From positions 1-64,000 of the forward strand of contig NZ_BSPW01000024.1 of the NCBI RefSeq assembly GCF_030161235.1: a DNA stretch of 64,000 bases, written 5' to 3'. Each line of letters opens with the position of its first letter. The stretch's first letter is position 1. The notes below the pieces were generated by a model. It did no database searches. It saw only the letters and a list, made by a program, of their open reading frames with translations, and was not told where the DNA came from. Shown piece by piece: positions 17,174-26,608 of the stretch. The position numbers and the translations under genes were made by a program. Source of the stretch: Vibrio zhanjiangensis. Lineage in GTDB: Bacteria > Pseudomonadota > Gammaproteobacteria > Enterobacterales > Vibrionaceae.

Positions 17174-18505
17174 ATGACTAAAGTACGTATTTTGTTGGTC
17201 GAGCCCAAGGATGACTTTGCACAGCCGATCATAAAAGTACTCGAACAGTCTGGATACCGAGTCATCCATGTTCGAACAGGGCGCAGTGCGCTACTTGAAG
17301 CCAATGCAGCGATCACCTTAGTCAGTTCCAATTTGCCTGATATGTGCGTGCGTGAATTCGTTCATTGTCACAATAAAAAGTCTGGGATTGGTGTGGCCAT
17401 AGCAATTGTTGAGCAAAATCAAGGAATGCTTGCCGCAGAAACAATGAAAGCGGGAGCGACTGATTATCTTTTACGTCCATTTGAAAGTAGCCAGTTGGTA
17501 AGCTTACTTCGTCGTGTTGAGGTTGTTGGCAAACCAATAGCGAATCTTGTTGCAGAATCTTGGCGTAGTAAACAAGTTCTTCAACTTGCTCACAGAGCCG
17601 CATGTACCAAAGCTAGCGTGTTGATTACCGGAGAATCTGGCACAGGTAAGGAAGTCCTAGCACGTTATGTTCATCAGCATTCGTCTCGAGCTGACGGGCC
17701 TTTTGTTGCTGTAAACTGCGCAGCTATTCCAGAATCAATGCTAGAGGCTGTGTTGTTTGGCCATGTTAAGGGGGCTTTTACTGGAGCGACTCAATCGCAA
17801 AGCGGTAAATTTGAGGAGGCAGAACAGGGCACACTTTTTCTTGATGAAATTGGTGAAATGTCACCCTCCGTACAGGCTAAGTTGCTGCGGGTATTGCAAG
17901 AGCGAGAAGTGGAACGCGTTGGTAGTCATAAAGCGGTTCAGCTTGATATTCGTGTCATTGCAGCAACGAATAAAGATCTGCGTGAAGAAGTGAAACATGG
18001 TCGATTTCGCGAAGATCTCTATTATCGTTTGGACGTATTGCCTTTGCATTGGCCACCACTTCGAGATCGAAGTGAAGATATCCTGCCCATCAGCCAATTC
18101 TTTATCAACAAGTATCAAGACGGCAGCCAATGCCAACTATCTCATGATGCCAGAGCCGCGTTGTGTCAGTACCACTGGCCCGGCAATATTCGTGAACTAG
18201 AAAACGTGATTCAGCGTGCATTGGTTATGCGTCATGGCGATTACATTACCGCTCAAGACCTTATGCTACCTGTTGATATTCCTTGCTCTATTCAAGATTC
18301 TTTACCTACGCACACTATGGGGCATGTCGAAATTAAGAAGCAGGCAGAGTATCAATATATTCTCGAACAACTCCGTCATTTTGGCGGAAATCGCACTAAG
18401 ACGGCTAATGCACTTGGTGTGACTACGCGCGCATTGCGATACAAACTAGCGGCAATGCGTGAACAAGGTATTGATCTGCAGTCAGCTCTTGGCTCGGCTG
18501 CTTAA
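17174..18505 (+). CDS. lafK: sigma-54-dependent activator LafK (lateral flagellar master regulator)
   Basis: Domains in order: receiver-like (about 1-120), AAA+ (about 130-370) and Fis-type DNA-binding domain (about 395-435). The AAA+ domain is intact: Walker A GESGTGKE, sigma-54 contact loop [15 protein letters not shown] and the R-finger region. In the receiver the usual phospho-acceptor Asp is Ser51 (LVSSNLPD), and one acidic-pocket residue is changed, so it is probably not controlled by phosphorylation; FleQ/FlrA-type regulators are similarly degenerate. GAAGAGG lies just before the ATG, two bases after motY. It likely drives the flagellar structural operons with RpoN. Confidence 0.92.
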   Translation: MTKVRILLVEPKDDFAQPIIKVLEQSGYRVIHVRTGRSALLEANAAITLVSSNLPDMCVREFVHCHNKKSGIGVAIAIVEQNQGMLAAETMKAGATDYLLRPFESSQLVSLLRRVEVVGKPIANLVAESWRSKQVLQLAHRAACTKASVLITGESGTGKEVLARYVHQHSSRADGPFVAVNCAAIPESMLEAVLFGHVKGAFTGATQSQSGKFEEAEQGTLFLDEIGEMSPSVQAKLLRVLQEREVERVGSHKAVQLDIRVIAATNKDLREEVKHGRFREDLYYRLDVLPLHWPPLRDRSEDILPISQFFINKYQDGSQCQLSHDARAALCQYHWPGNIRELENVIQRALVMRHGDYITAQDLMLPVDIPCSIQDSLPTHTMGHVEIKKQAEYQYILEQLRHFGGNRTKTANALGVTTRALRYKLAAMREQGIDLQSALGSAA

Positions 18506-18518
18506 AGGAGGAAAATTC

Positions 18519-18875
18519 ATGGCAAGTCACCCTATCCACAATACGATAAGCGCAGAGCAGTTGATGTTGTCTAAAATGGATGCGATGCAATCGGTTATTC
18601 AGCCTGAGTCTGCGATCTCAGCGAACCCTCTAGATACGGAGAATATCACTTCGTCTCTGTCTTTTTCTGATGCAATGATGAATGTTCTTGACTCTGTCAA
18701 TCAATATCAATCTCTAGCCAGTAATAAAATGACCGCTGTGGAAACAGGTCAAAGTGATGATCTCGTTGGTGCGATGATAGCGAGTCAAAAAGCGAGTTTA
18801 TCCTTCGATGCCTTGATGCAAGTACGCAATAAGGTTGTGACCTCATTTGAAGACATCATGAAGATGCCGGTGTAG
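18519..18875 (+). CDS. fliE: flagellar basal-body protein FliE (lateral system)
   Basis: FliE links the MS ring to the rod. AAAGGAGG (18504-18511) fixes the ATG at 18519, giving 118 residues; the open frame extends upstream into lafK but that part is spurious. The C-terminal FliE segment is recognisable: LDSVNQYQSLASNKMTAVETG and ASLSFDALMQVRNKVVTSFEDIMKMPV. It follows lafK by 13 bases. Confidence 0.92.
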   Translation: MASHPIHNTISAEQLMLSKMDAMQSVIQPESAISANPLDTENITSSLSFSDAMMNVLDSVNQYQSLASNKMTAVETGQSDDLVGAMIASQKASLSFDALMQVRNKVVTSFEDIMKMPV

Positions 18876-18878
18876 CCC

Positions 18879-20627
18879 ATGTCAGAATTAACAACACAAG
18901 TCGCTGGTGGTGCACCTCTGCATGCCTCTAGTCGTGAAGCCTCTTCCCAAAGAGGGATTCACGATTTAACCGAACAAATCAAACGGCTATGGTCAAATAG
19001 TCAAAGAAACTTAGTTTTGTCTGCGGTTTTAGCTGCTATTGTCGCGGCGATAATCGTTGTGGCGCTGTGGAGCTCGACGCAAAGCTACCGACCTTTGTAT
19101 AGTCAACAAGAAAGGTTTGATACTGGTGAAATCGTTTCGGTACTTGAATCTGAAGGAATCAACTACCGATTGCAGGAGCAGAATGGTCAAGTACTGGTGC
19201 CGGAAGGTGAGGTTGCAAGGATTAGGATGCTATTGGCGGCGAAGGGCGTCAAGGCTAAGCTGCCCACAGGTTTGGACTCACTGAATGAAGATAGTTCACT
19301 CGGTACCAGTCAGTTTATGGAAACGGCACGCTATCGTCATGGTTTAGAAGGCGAGTTGATCCGCACGATAATGTCACTCAATTCGGTATCCAATGCTAGG
19401 GTTCATCTGGCAATACCTCGCCAAACACTGTTCGTCAGACAAAATAGTGAAGCACCTTCTGCCTCTGTGATGTTGGAACTCAAACCCGGTGAAGATCTTA
19501 AACCTGAACAGGTTGAAGCCATCATCAACCTAGTTGTGGGCAGTGTCACGGCAATGAAACCAGAGCAAGTGTCCGTCATTGACCAATATGGCCGTTTGCT
19601 CAGTGCCGATGTGGGTTCTGCAGAAGCAGGGAAAGTCAATGCCAAGTACCTAGAATACCAACGTAATGTGGAAAAACAAATTATTCAACGTGCTTCCGAC
19701 ATGCTGACTCCTATTGTTGGGCCGAGTAACTTTCGTGTTCAAGTTGCGGCAGATATGGATTTTAGTCAGGTCGAGGAGACTCAGGAGATTCTTGATAACA
19801 CGCCGGTCGTGCGTAACGAACATACCATCACCAATAACTCTGTCGATCAAATAGCGTTAGGCGTTCCAGGAACCTTAAGCAATCAACCGCCAGTTACCGG
19901 TGAAGCGCCAACTCATGATAGTCAAAACACCAATGCGCGCTCTGAAATAAACCGTCAGTACGCAGTTGGTAGCAGTGTTCGTCGTACGCAGTTTCAGCAA
20001 GGGCAGATCAATAAGTTAAGTGTCTCTGTATTGCTCAATCAAGCTGTAGCTCCTAATGGACAGGCATGGACTGACGAGGAAAAAACGCAGATATCAACCA
20101 TGGTCACAGATGCGATAGGTATCCGTGCTGATCGTGGCGATACATTGAGCCTGATGAGCTTTGGTTTTACGCCTTTAGCCATTGAAGCGCCACCCAGTAT
20201 TCCATGGTGGCAAGATCCGACGGTTCAGCAACCAATGCGGTATGTGATTGGTGGTATGTTAGGTATGGCAATGATTTTCTTTGTCTTGCGTCCTTTGATC
20301 CTCCATCTGACCGGTGCAGACCATCATTCACAAGAGTTAGAGTTCGCTGACTCGGCGCAAGACACCATATTCGACGATATACAAACTCGTGAAGAGAGAG
20401 AAAGAGAAGAAGTGCTCAACCAAAAACTATCAGAACGAGGAATTTCTGTATCGTCTGGGTTTGACATGGGACAGGACATGCTGCCTCCGGCGGGCTCACC
20501 ATTAGAAATCCAGCTTAAACATTTGCAGCTGATCGCAAATGAAGAGCCAGAACGAGTTGCAGAAGTATTAAAACAGTGGGTGAATGTAAATGAACACAGC
20601 GCAATTAAAGCAAAAGCCAATGCTTAG
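18879..20627 (+). CDS. fliF: flagellar MS-ring protein FliF (lateral system)
   Basis: FliF polymerises into the inner-membrane ring on which the rotor is built. Two membrane helices (about 47-67 and 448-470) flank the ring-building periplasmic domain, recognised by SYRPLYSQQERFDTGEIV, the RHGLEGELIRTI region and ASVMLELKPGEDLKPEQVEAI. The C-terminal cytosolic tail binds FliG. The 582-residue length is normal. It starts three bases after fliE and overlaps fliG by about 38 bases, implying coupled translation. Confidence 0.95.
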   Translation: MSELTTQVAGGAPLHASSREASSQRGIHDLTEQIKRLWSNSQRNLVLSAVLAAIVAAIIVVALWSSTQSYRPLYSQQERFDTGEIVSVLESEGINYRLQEQNGQVLVPEGEVARIRMLLAAKGVKAKLPTGLDSLNEDSSLGTSQFMETARYRHGLEGELIRTIMSLNSVSNARVHLAIPRQTLFVRQNSEAPSASVMLELKPGEDLKPEQVEAIINLVVGSVTAMKPEQVSVIDQYGRLLSADVGSAEAGKVNAKYLEYQRNVEKQIIQRASDMLTPIVGPSNFRVQVAADMDFSQVEETQEILDNTPVVRNEHTITNNSVDQIALGVPGTLSNQPPVTGEAPTHDSQNTNARSEINRQYAVGSSVRRTQFQQGQINKLSVSVLLNQAVAPNGQAWTDEEKTQISTMVTDAIGIRADRGDTLSLMSFGFTPLAIEAPPSIPWWQDPTVQQPMRYVIGGMLGMAMIFFVLRPLILHLTGADHHSQELEFADSAQDTIFDDIQTREEREREEVLNQKLSERGISVSSGFDMGQDMLPPAGSPLEIQLKHLQLIANEEPERVAEVLKQWVNVNEHSAIKAKANA

Positions 20628-21609
20628 TCACGTTGAGCAAACGGCCCTTGTACTCTTGGGTATGGGAGAAGATGCCGCTGCTAAAGTGCTGCGTCATTTC
20701 ACTCGTGATGAAACTCAACGAGTGACGAAAGCTATGTCCAAATTGAGTGGTATAAAAAGCGACAGTGCCAATGGGGTTATCCAGACTTTCTTTGAAGACT
20801 TTCGTCAACACAGTGGTATCAGAGGTGCATCTAAAGAGTATCTGTCTAAGACCCTACGTAAGGCTTTGGGGAACGACTTAGCCAAAGGGTTACTTAACTC
20901 TCTATATGGTGATGAAATTAGCAATAATATGCAAAAGCTACAATGGGTTGATTCTGACGTATTGGCGAGATTTATCGCCAAAGAACACCCACAAATGCAA
21001 GCGATTTTTCTGGCTTATTTGCCAGCGGAAAGCTCTTCAGCGGTTCTAAAGTGTATGCCAGAAGATCAACATGATGAGTTGTTATTCCGCATTGCCCAAA
21101 TGCAAGATATCGACCACCAAGTTGCCGGCGATCTTAATGATTTGATAGAGCGCTGTATCGAGCAAGCCTCTATCAACCAAAGTGCTCGCCTATCTGGAGT
21201 CAAACAAGTGGCTGACATCATCAACAGGTTTGAGGGAGACAGGGGCTCTTTAATGGAACTGCTCAAATTGCATGATGAAGATGTTGTCAATGAAATTGAG
21301 CAGAACATGTTTGATTTTATGGTATTAGGGCGTCAGCCCGAAGAAACAATGGATCGTTTGGTTCAGCAAGTTCCGTTGGAGTTGTGGTCGTTAGCATTAA
21401 AAGGTGCTGAAATACAGCTTCAGTTAGCGATTAAGAGTGCGATGCCCCAGCGTATGATAAAAGCGTTGGAAGATGATATGGAAGTGCGCGGAGCGGTACC
21501 ACTCAGCCGAGTTGAACGAGCCAGACTGGACATTATGCAAATGGTGAGAGAGCTCGATGAAGCCGATGAAATAGAGTTAATTCTTTATGACGAACCCAGA
21601 GTGGAGTAA
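20590..21609 (+). CDS. fliG: flagellar rotor/switch protein FliG (lateral system)
   Basis: FliG carries torque from the stators to the rotor. The N-terminal FliF-binding part (VEQTALVLLGMGEDAA), the EHPQMQAIFLAYL armadillo motif (residues ~120) and the C-terminal torque helix with charged residues (MEVRGAVPLSRVERARLDIMQ) are all visible. I used the ATG at 20590 (339 residues); one at 20620 would shorten it by ten. It overlaps the end of fliF. Confidence 0.94.
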   Translation: MNTAQLKQKPMLSHVEQTALVLLGMGEDAAAKVLRHFTRDETQRVTKAMSKLSGIKSDSANGVIQTFFEDFRQHSGIRGASKEYLSKTLRKALGNDLAKGLLNSLYGDEISNNMQKLQWVDSDVLARFIAKEHPQMQAIFLAYLPAESSSAVLKCMPEDQHDELLFRIAQMQDIDHQVAGDLNDLIERCIEQASINQSARLSGVKQVADIINRFEGDRGSLMELLKLHDEDVVNEIEQNMFDFMVLGRQPEETMDRLVQQVPLELWSLALKGAEIQLQLAIKSAMPQRMIKALEDDMEVRGAVPLSRVERARLDIMQMVRELDEADEIELILYDEPRVE

Positions 21610-21612
21610 ATC

Positions 21613-22362
21613 ATGGCTTTAACCAAATCTGAGTGTTTTGAAATACCGACATCGGGCTACCGCATCCATCGTTTTCCTCCGTTAGCGAAACCGGCAGAGG
21701 TTGATGAAAGCTTTGCCATCGATGACGACTGGCACGACTCTCAAGCTGAAATTCAGCAAAGACTCCAAGAAGGTTTTCAAACCGGGCTTGACCAAGGGCA
21801 TGAAGAAGGTATGCGTCAAGGGTTAGCTCAAGGGCAGCAGCAAGGTTTACTTGAGGGACAAAAAGAGGGGTTCCAACAAGGATTTGTCTCCGGCGAACAA
21901 TCAGGTAAACAAGCCTTTGTCGAAGCAACCAAGCCAGTTAACGCAATCTACCAGTCATTGTCGCATTGGCAAGCAGAACGGGAGCAGCAGCAAAGGCATA
22001 TTATTTGTGAATTGGTACAGAAAGTGGCTCAGCAGGTCATTCGCGCTGAGCTCACCCTTATGCCACAACAGATTTTGGCTTTAGTCGATGAAACACTAGA
22101 AGCGATGCCGGGTAAAACAGAAAAGGTGACGGTTCATCTAAATCCACAAGACCTAGCGCGTCTCGAAGACATCAAGGCTGAAATCGCGAAAGAGTGGAAA
22201 TTGGTTGCAAATCCTGATCTTTTGCCGGGTGGTTGTCATTTGGTCACCGAAGAAGCCGAAGCGGATGCGAGCTGTGATTCACGCCTACAAGCATGCATGG
22301 ACAATGTTAAGCAGCATTTGCTTGATGAGGTGACTCAAGTCAGTGATGAGGCCGATGAGTAA
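21613..22362 (+). CDS. fliH: flagellar export apparatus regulator FliH (lateral system)
   Basis: Negative regulator and stalk of the FliI ATPase. The diagnostic feature is the stretch of Gly-xxx-Gly repeats (about residues 58-98: EGFQTGLDQGHEEG, MRQGLAQGQQQG) forming helix-dimer packing, then a long helical region and a conserved C-terminal domain (ending near SRLQACMDNVKQHLLDEV). The start is three bases after fliG; the end overlaps the fliI start by eight bases. Confidence 0.9.
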   Translation: MALTKSECFEIPTSGYRIHRFPPLAKPAEVDESFAIDDDWHDSQAEIQQRLQEGFQTGLDQGHEEGMRQGLAQGQQQGLLEGQKEGFQQGFVSGEQSGKQAFVEATKPVNAIYQSLSHWQAEREQQQRHIICELVQKVAQQVIRAELTLMPQQILALVDETLEAMPGKTEKVTVHLNPQDLARLEDIKAEIAKEWKLVANPDLLPGGCHLVTEEAEADASCDSRLQACMDNVKQHLLDEVTQVSDEADE

Positions 22363-23701
22363 GACACAAGCATTTGAATTGCTCTCAGAGCGTACCAATG
22401 AAGCGCTTGCTTCACTTGACTCTATCCCCATTGCTCGTGTTACGGGTAGGTTGGTTAAAGTCTCAGGTGCCATGCTTCAAGCTGTGGGGTGTCGTTTTAA
22501 GCTCGAACAGCGCTGCTTGGTGGAAACATCTGAAGGCGACATGATAGAGGCTCAGGTTGTTGGGTTTGATCATGCTATCGCTTTTTTAATGCCGATACGC
22601 CGTCTTGGTGGTTTATTTGCGGGAGCCAAAGTTATCCCACTCGATGGGGACAGTACCGTTGAGCTTGGTGAACATTGGCTTGGGCGCGTTGTTAATGGTT
22701 TGGGTGAGGTGCTTGACGATGGGCCGAAACTTCGCGGTGGTGACCGAGTGTCACTTGAACCTAGACCCATTAACCCACTCAAGCGAAGGCCTGTTGACTC
22801 ACCGCTGAATATAGGTGTTCGCGCTATTAATGGACTGCTCACTGTTGGCAAAGGTCAGCGCATCGGTTTGATGGCAGGAAGTGGTGTTGGCAAAAGTGTG
22901 TTACTCGGGATGATGGCTCAAAATACCGAAGCCGATGTCATTGTTGTGGGCTTAATTGGTGAGCGTGGGCGTGAAGTCCGTGAATTTATTGAGACTAACT
23001 TAAGCGCCGACGCTCGAAGAAAAGCGATTGTGATTGCCGCGCCAGCAGACGAATCTCCGCTGATGAGGCTTAGAGCCACATTACTGTGCCACCGTGTTGC
23101 TGAGTATTTTCGTGACAAAGGTAAAGACGTTTTACTGATGATGGACTCTTTGACTCGTTATGCCATGGCTCAGCGTGAGATAGCCTTGTCATTGGGCGAG
23201 CCTCCTGCAACCCGAGGTTATCCGCCATCCGTTTTTAATGTGTTACCTCAATTACTTGAACGTTCAGGAAATGGAGAAAATCCCGTTGGCAGCTTAACTG
23301 CCATATATACCATTCTTGCGGCAGGGGATGACCAACAAGACCCAGTCGTTGACTCGGCAAGAGCGATTTTAGACGGTCATGTGGTGCTGTCGAGAAAACT
23401 GGCTGAGCAAGGGCACTATCCTGCTATTGATATTGGCGCTTCTATTAGTCGTTGTATGGCGTCTTGTGTGCCGGTAGAGCACATCACTTTAGCAAATCAG
23501 TTTAGGCAGGCTTATTCAAGTTATCTTGAAGTCAAAGACCTTATCCCTCTTGGCGGCTATCAGCCAGGACAGGATCTCACACTGGATAGCTACGTTGCTA
23601 TGTATCCTAGATTAAGCCAATACCTTCAACAAGCTGCAAATTGTTCGGTTGATTTTCCACAGAGCATCGCAGAGCTGGCTCAGCTGTTTCAGTCACCATA
23701 G
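22355..23701 (+). CDS. fliI: flagellar export ATPase FliI (lateral system)
   Basis: F1-type hexameric ATPase that energises protein export. Walker A GSGVGKSV (near residue 175) and the downstream LLMMDSLTRYAMAQREI and ATRGYPPSVFN motifs are intact. The 448-residue length is normal. I placed the start at ATG 22355 (MSKTQAFELL) because it overlaps the fliH stop; two earlier in-frame starts (GTG 22343, ATG 22346) exist. Confidence 0.95.
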   Translation: MSKTQAFELLSERTNEALASLDSIPIARVTGRLVKVSGAMLQAVGCRFKLEQRCLVETSEGDMIEAQVVGFDHAIAFLMPIRRLGGLFAGAKVIPLDGDSTVELGEHWLGRVVNGLGEVLDDGPKLRGGDRVSLEPRPINPLKRRPVDSPLNIGVRAINGLLTVGKGQRIGLMAGSGVGKSVLLGMMAQNTEADVIVVGLIGERGREVREFIETNLSADARRKAIVIAAPADESPLMRLRATLLCHRVAEYFRDKGKDVLLMMDSLTRYAMAQREIALSLGEPPATRGYPPSVFNVLPQLLERSGNGENPVGSLTAIYTILAAGDDQQDPVVDSARAILDGHVVLSRKLAEQGHYPAIDIGASISRCMASCVPVEHITLANQFRQAYSSYLEVKDLIPLGGYQPGQDLTLDSYVAMYPRLSQYLQQAANCSVDFPQSIAELAQLFQSP

Positions 23702-23710
23702 GCGAAGTAT

Positions 23711-24151
23711 ATGCAGTCAAAGCAGAAAGCCATTAGCCAATTTCGTACATTAACCCAGAAGCAGCGTGACCTCATGTGCGCTGAACTTGAGACCTTGCAG
23801 CAGCAAAGTGATCAAGCGAATAAACGCATAGAGCAATTATTGGACTTGAAAAAACAAACTCGTGCCAATCGACGGACTCATCTTCACCGAGAAATGCTAC
23901 TCAACCAATGCCAAGTACAAGGAATGTTGAGCAAGATGGTTGACCATCAGCAACACGAACTTGAGCTTGTGCATGCCCAATATCATTCATTGCAAACGTT
24001 ACTCAAGGCCAAACATATCAAAGTCAAAGGGTTAGAGAATCAATTAGCGAGTTGGCAACGAGAGCAAAAAATCGTGTTGCAGAAAAACGAAGATTTGGCG
24101 TTGGAAGAAGCAATAAACAATTTTTCTGCGCGGCAATTATCCGGTCTCTAA
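23711..24151 (+). CDS. fliJ: flagellar export chaperone FliJ (lateral system)
   Basis: A 146-residue, almost fully coiled-coil protein, as expected for FliJ, which sits inside the FliI hexamer and escorts chaperones. Sequence conservation is low in this family, so the call leans on position directly after fliI (9 bases) and on the antiparallel coiled coil (about residues 10-120). Last gene of the flagellar operon. Confidence 0.85.
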   Translation: MQSKQKAISQFRTLTQKQRDLMCAELETLQQQSDQANKRIEQLLDLKKQTRANRRTHLHREMLLNQCQVQGMLSKMVDHQQHELELVHAQYHSLQTLLKAKHIKVKGLENQLASWQREQKIVLQKNEDLALEEAINNFSARQLSGL

Positions 24152-24341
24152 ACACGTATCGATTGAAAGTGTATTGAGTAAAGCGGCCGTTGTTGAAGCA
24201 TGATTAAATTGAGCCTTAATCTATGGAATATGCTTTCAAGTTATTGAATAAACGACTTTTCCCACTTCATATGATTGAGTAAATTTAAGTGAGCTTGTCG
24301 GGCTCACCAAGCCGAAATAGAGTGTTGTGGTAGAGGATGTT

Positions 24342-25310
24342 ATGCGGCCTACTCATTTTACAATCATGATTCCGAGTAACAAGGGAACACGCTTTTTCTC
24401 TTTTTCGGGGAGGACCGTCACAGCGGTTAAATATGGCGTGTTGTGTGTCGTTGTACTCATCACTGCTTTGATTGTAGGGGTAACAAAGCTTGTTGGTGAT
24501 GTTGCTCATTCTAACCAAGAGAAAATCAACTGGATGACTAAGACTCGTTCGCTCGAAAGTGCATTGAGCCTTTCCCATGCGACGAAAGATGCCCTTGAAA
24601 CGAGTCTGGAAAAAAATGAGCAAGCACTTGACTACGTGACGGATAAGGTCAGTAGCATAGAGTCTGCTTTAGCTTTATCGACAGAGTCTTTTAGCCTCAA
24701 GGATAGAGTCGACAATCTCGCCTTGCGCTCCGCAGTTCGTCATCAAATGATGCAACGGATACCCAATGGAAGGCCGGTTAAAACGGGGCATCTTTCATCA
24801 CATTATGGGTATCGTATTCACCCTGTGACAAAGTCAAAAGCCATGCATCATGGAATGGACTATGCAGCCAATATTGGTACGCCAATCTATGCCCCTGCAG
24901 ATGGAGTGATTGAAGTGGTGAGGAAAAGCAATAAAGGGTCAGGTAACTTTATTCGAGTGGCGCACTCATTTGGCTTTACTTCCTCTTATTCACACCTGAG
25001 CGTATTTAAGGTCAAGCGCGGTGATTATGTAAAAAAAGGCCAATTAATCGGCTTAACGGGCAATTCTGGCCTTTCGACAGGTTATCACCTTCATTATGAA
25101 ATTCGTTTGGTTGGCCGCTCGCTCGATCCTTTACCTTTCACTCAATGGAATATGAACAATTTTGATGCGATTTATAAATCGAATGAGGATGTACAATGGG
25201 ACTACTTAGTAAACAGAATAGAGAATCAAATGGTCACAGCTCTCAAACTGTCATCGCAGAGGGGACCTTTATCGAAGGACAACTCAAGCTTACTTGTCAC
25301 ATCCAGATAG
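24342..25310 (+). CDS. membrane-anchored M23 metallopeptidase (peptidoglycan endopeptidase)
   Basis: Start taken as ATG 24342, with GAGG ten bases upstream; a GTG at 24327 is in frame. One membrane helix (about 29-51) is followed by a periplasmic coiled coil (about 60-130) and a C-terminal LytM/M23 domain. The zinc ligands are HHGMD and HLHYE (HxH), with the SHYGYRIHPVT entry motif. It should cleave peptide crosslinks in the wall, and is probably active because all ligands are present. The last 115 bases overlap the bactofilin gene in another frame. Confidence 0.9.
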   Translation: MRPTHFTIMIPSNKGTRFFSFSGRTVTAVKYGVLCVVVLITALIVGVTKLVGDVAHSNQEKINWMTKTRSLESALSLSHATKDALETSLEKNEQALDYVTDKVSSIESALALSTESFSLKDRVDNLALRSAVRHQMMQRIPNGRPVKTGHLSSHYGYRIHPVTKSKAMHHGMDYAANIGTPIYAPADGVIEVVRKSNKGSGNFIRVAHSFGFTSSYSHLSVFKVKRGDYVKKGQLIGLTGNSGLSTGYHLHYEIRLVGRSLDPLPFTQWNMNNFDAIYKSNEDVQWDYLVNRIENQMVTALKLSSQRGPLSKDNSSLLVTSR

Positions 25311-25636
25311 ACGGTCAAGTCAAAGGGAATATTGAAACTGACCGGTGTGTCACTATCAGTGCTGCAGGCTCTGTAGAAGGCTCGATTCGTTGCGATTGCC
25401 TAATTGTTAACGGTCGCTTTTTAGGTCAAGCCTATTCGAAAAGTTTACAAATACTCGAAAACGGGCACTTAGAAGGTGAAGTCTCTGCAACCGAATTCAC
25501 CATAGAAAAAGGAGGAGTATTTCTTGGCAGTTCAAGAAATATCACTGTTGAGGAGGTCGTTCCGTTAACCAGCGTGAAAAAACGTGATAAAACCTTGCCC
25601 GAGCAAAACAAAAAAGGGGCTGAGCAGTACGCTTAG
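25196..25636 (+). CDS. bactofilin (polymer-forming cytoskeletal protein)
   Basis: The central repeated beta segments (GTFIEGQLKLTCHIQIDGQVKGNI, AAGSVEGSI, NGRFLGQA, NGHLEGEVSA) form the right-handed beta-helix fold of bactofilins (DUF583). Short flexible tails flank it. GAGGA six bases before the ATG supports this start although it lies inside the M23 gene. Bactofilin/M23 pairs are known to shape cells in other bacteria (e.g. CcmA with Csd peptidases). Coupled translation implies the two work together, perhaps at the wall site where lateral flagella or cell curvature form; that link is inference. Confidence 0.9.
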   Translation: MGLLSKQNRESNGHSSQTVIAEGTFIEGQLKLTCHIQIDGQVKGNIETDRCVTISAAGSVEGSIRCDCLIVNGRFLGQAYSKSLQILENGHLEGEVSATEFTIEKGGVFLGSSRNITVEEVVPLTSVKKRDKTLPEQNKKGAEQYA

Positions 25637-25660
25637 CTACGGCTGTTGCTGAAATCATAA

Positions 25661-25687
25661 AAAACCGTGTATTGCCTGCACGGTTTT
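25661..25687 (+). terminator. intrinsic terminator after bactofilin
   Basis: AAAACCGTG (25661-25669) pairs with CACGGTTTT (25679-25687), followed by TTTCTTTTTT. Confidence 0.85.
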
Positions 25688-25891
25688 TCTTTTTTGATAA
25701 GTTTATTTATATTAACCTGCGCTAAGCTTTAAGTAGTGTTATTTTATTGTCATAAACCAAGGTCTTGAGTTTAGATAGCCTATTTGTCTCTCTATGATAG
25801 GCGGCCTAGAGCCAAAAGCTCAACGAGCTATGGGTTGTTTTGTTATTCAATGATCGTTTGAGACCATTTTTGCACTTAGACAAGGATAGAC

Positions 25892-26608
25892 GTGACTAGT
25901 CAGTACACATGTGATGATTTGATATTTGATGTAGAGAAGATGACGGTGAGTACCACGCACCATAGTCGCGCGCTTAACTACAACGAATGTCTGCTCCTGA
26001 AAACATTATTAGACAACGCCAATCAGGTATTGGGAAAAGAAGCGCTCAAGTCGGCAGGTTGGCCAGATACCATAGTGACCGATTCTTCATTGCAAAAATC
26101 CATCCAGAAGATTCGTTTAGTGATTGCGATTTCTAACTCCGTTGAACTCAAAACCGTGGTCGGCGTTGGTTATATGCTCTCATGTGAATGTGTTGGTGAG
26201 TTTTATGACGCCAAGAGTCCCCCCATTAGCCAAAGCAAACGCAAAGCCTTATCACCCAATGGCTGGGCACGAATAGCGCTTGGTATTAGCAGTGCTCTGT
26301 TACTGACCGCAGCCTCGCTTGAATTTGCCTGCGTGACCAATACGCGCTTTATATCTTATTTAAACCCTGACTATGAGCTGCTTGATATCGGAGCGAAACA
26401 AGTGTTGCACCGCCAAGGGTCTGAGATCCCATCTGAGGTGTTAGAGGCGATTAAAGCGTCCAAATGCGATTGCCTATATTTCTTTAGCGTAAATAAGGAC
26501 ACTGGGCGCTACAATATTGCGGTGCATGATAAAGCGGCGCGTGACAGTAAAACTTACCTAGTCGAACCTGCAATGATGTCCAAGGTCGCTAAGGAGTGGA
26601 CAAAATGA
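25892..26608 (+). CDS. ToxR-like transmembrane transcription activator
   Basis: Residues about 8-98 are an OmpR/PhoB-type winged helix (LNYNECLLLKTLL, ALKSAGW, SSLQKSIQKIRLVI, LKTVVGVGYML). A membrane helix spans about 127-146, then a 90-residue periplasmic domain with Cys192 and Cys194. This is the ToxR/TcpP/CadC one-component architecture, sensing the periplasm and binding DNA while membrane-bound. Start is GTG 25892 with AAGGA five bases upstream. The downstream ToxS-like gene overlaps it by ATGA. It faces the four-barrel array, a natural target, since ToxR classically controls porins. It is not ToxR itself: too short and different sequence. Confidence 0.82.
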   Translation: MTSQYTCDDLIFDVEKMTVSTTHHSRALNYNECLLLKTLLDNANQVLGKEALKSAGWPDTIVTDSSLQKSIQKIRLVIAISNSVELKTVVGVGYMLSCECVGEFYDAKSPPISQSKRKALSPNGWARIALGISSALLLTAASLEFACVTNTRFISYLNPDYELLDIGAKQVLHRQGSEIPSEVLEAIKASKCDCLYFFSVNKDTGRYNIAVHDKAARDSKTYLVEPAMMSKVAKEWTK

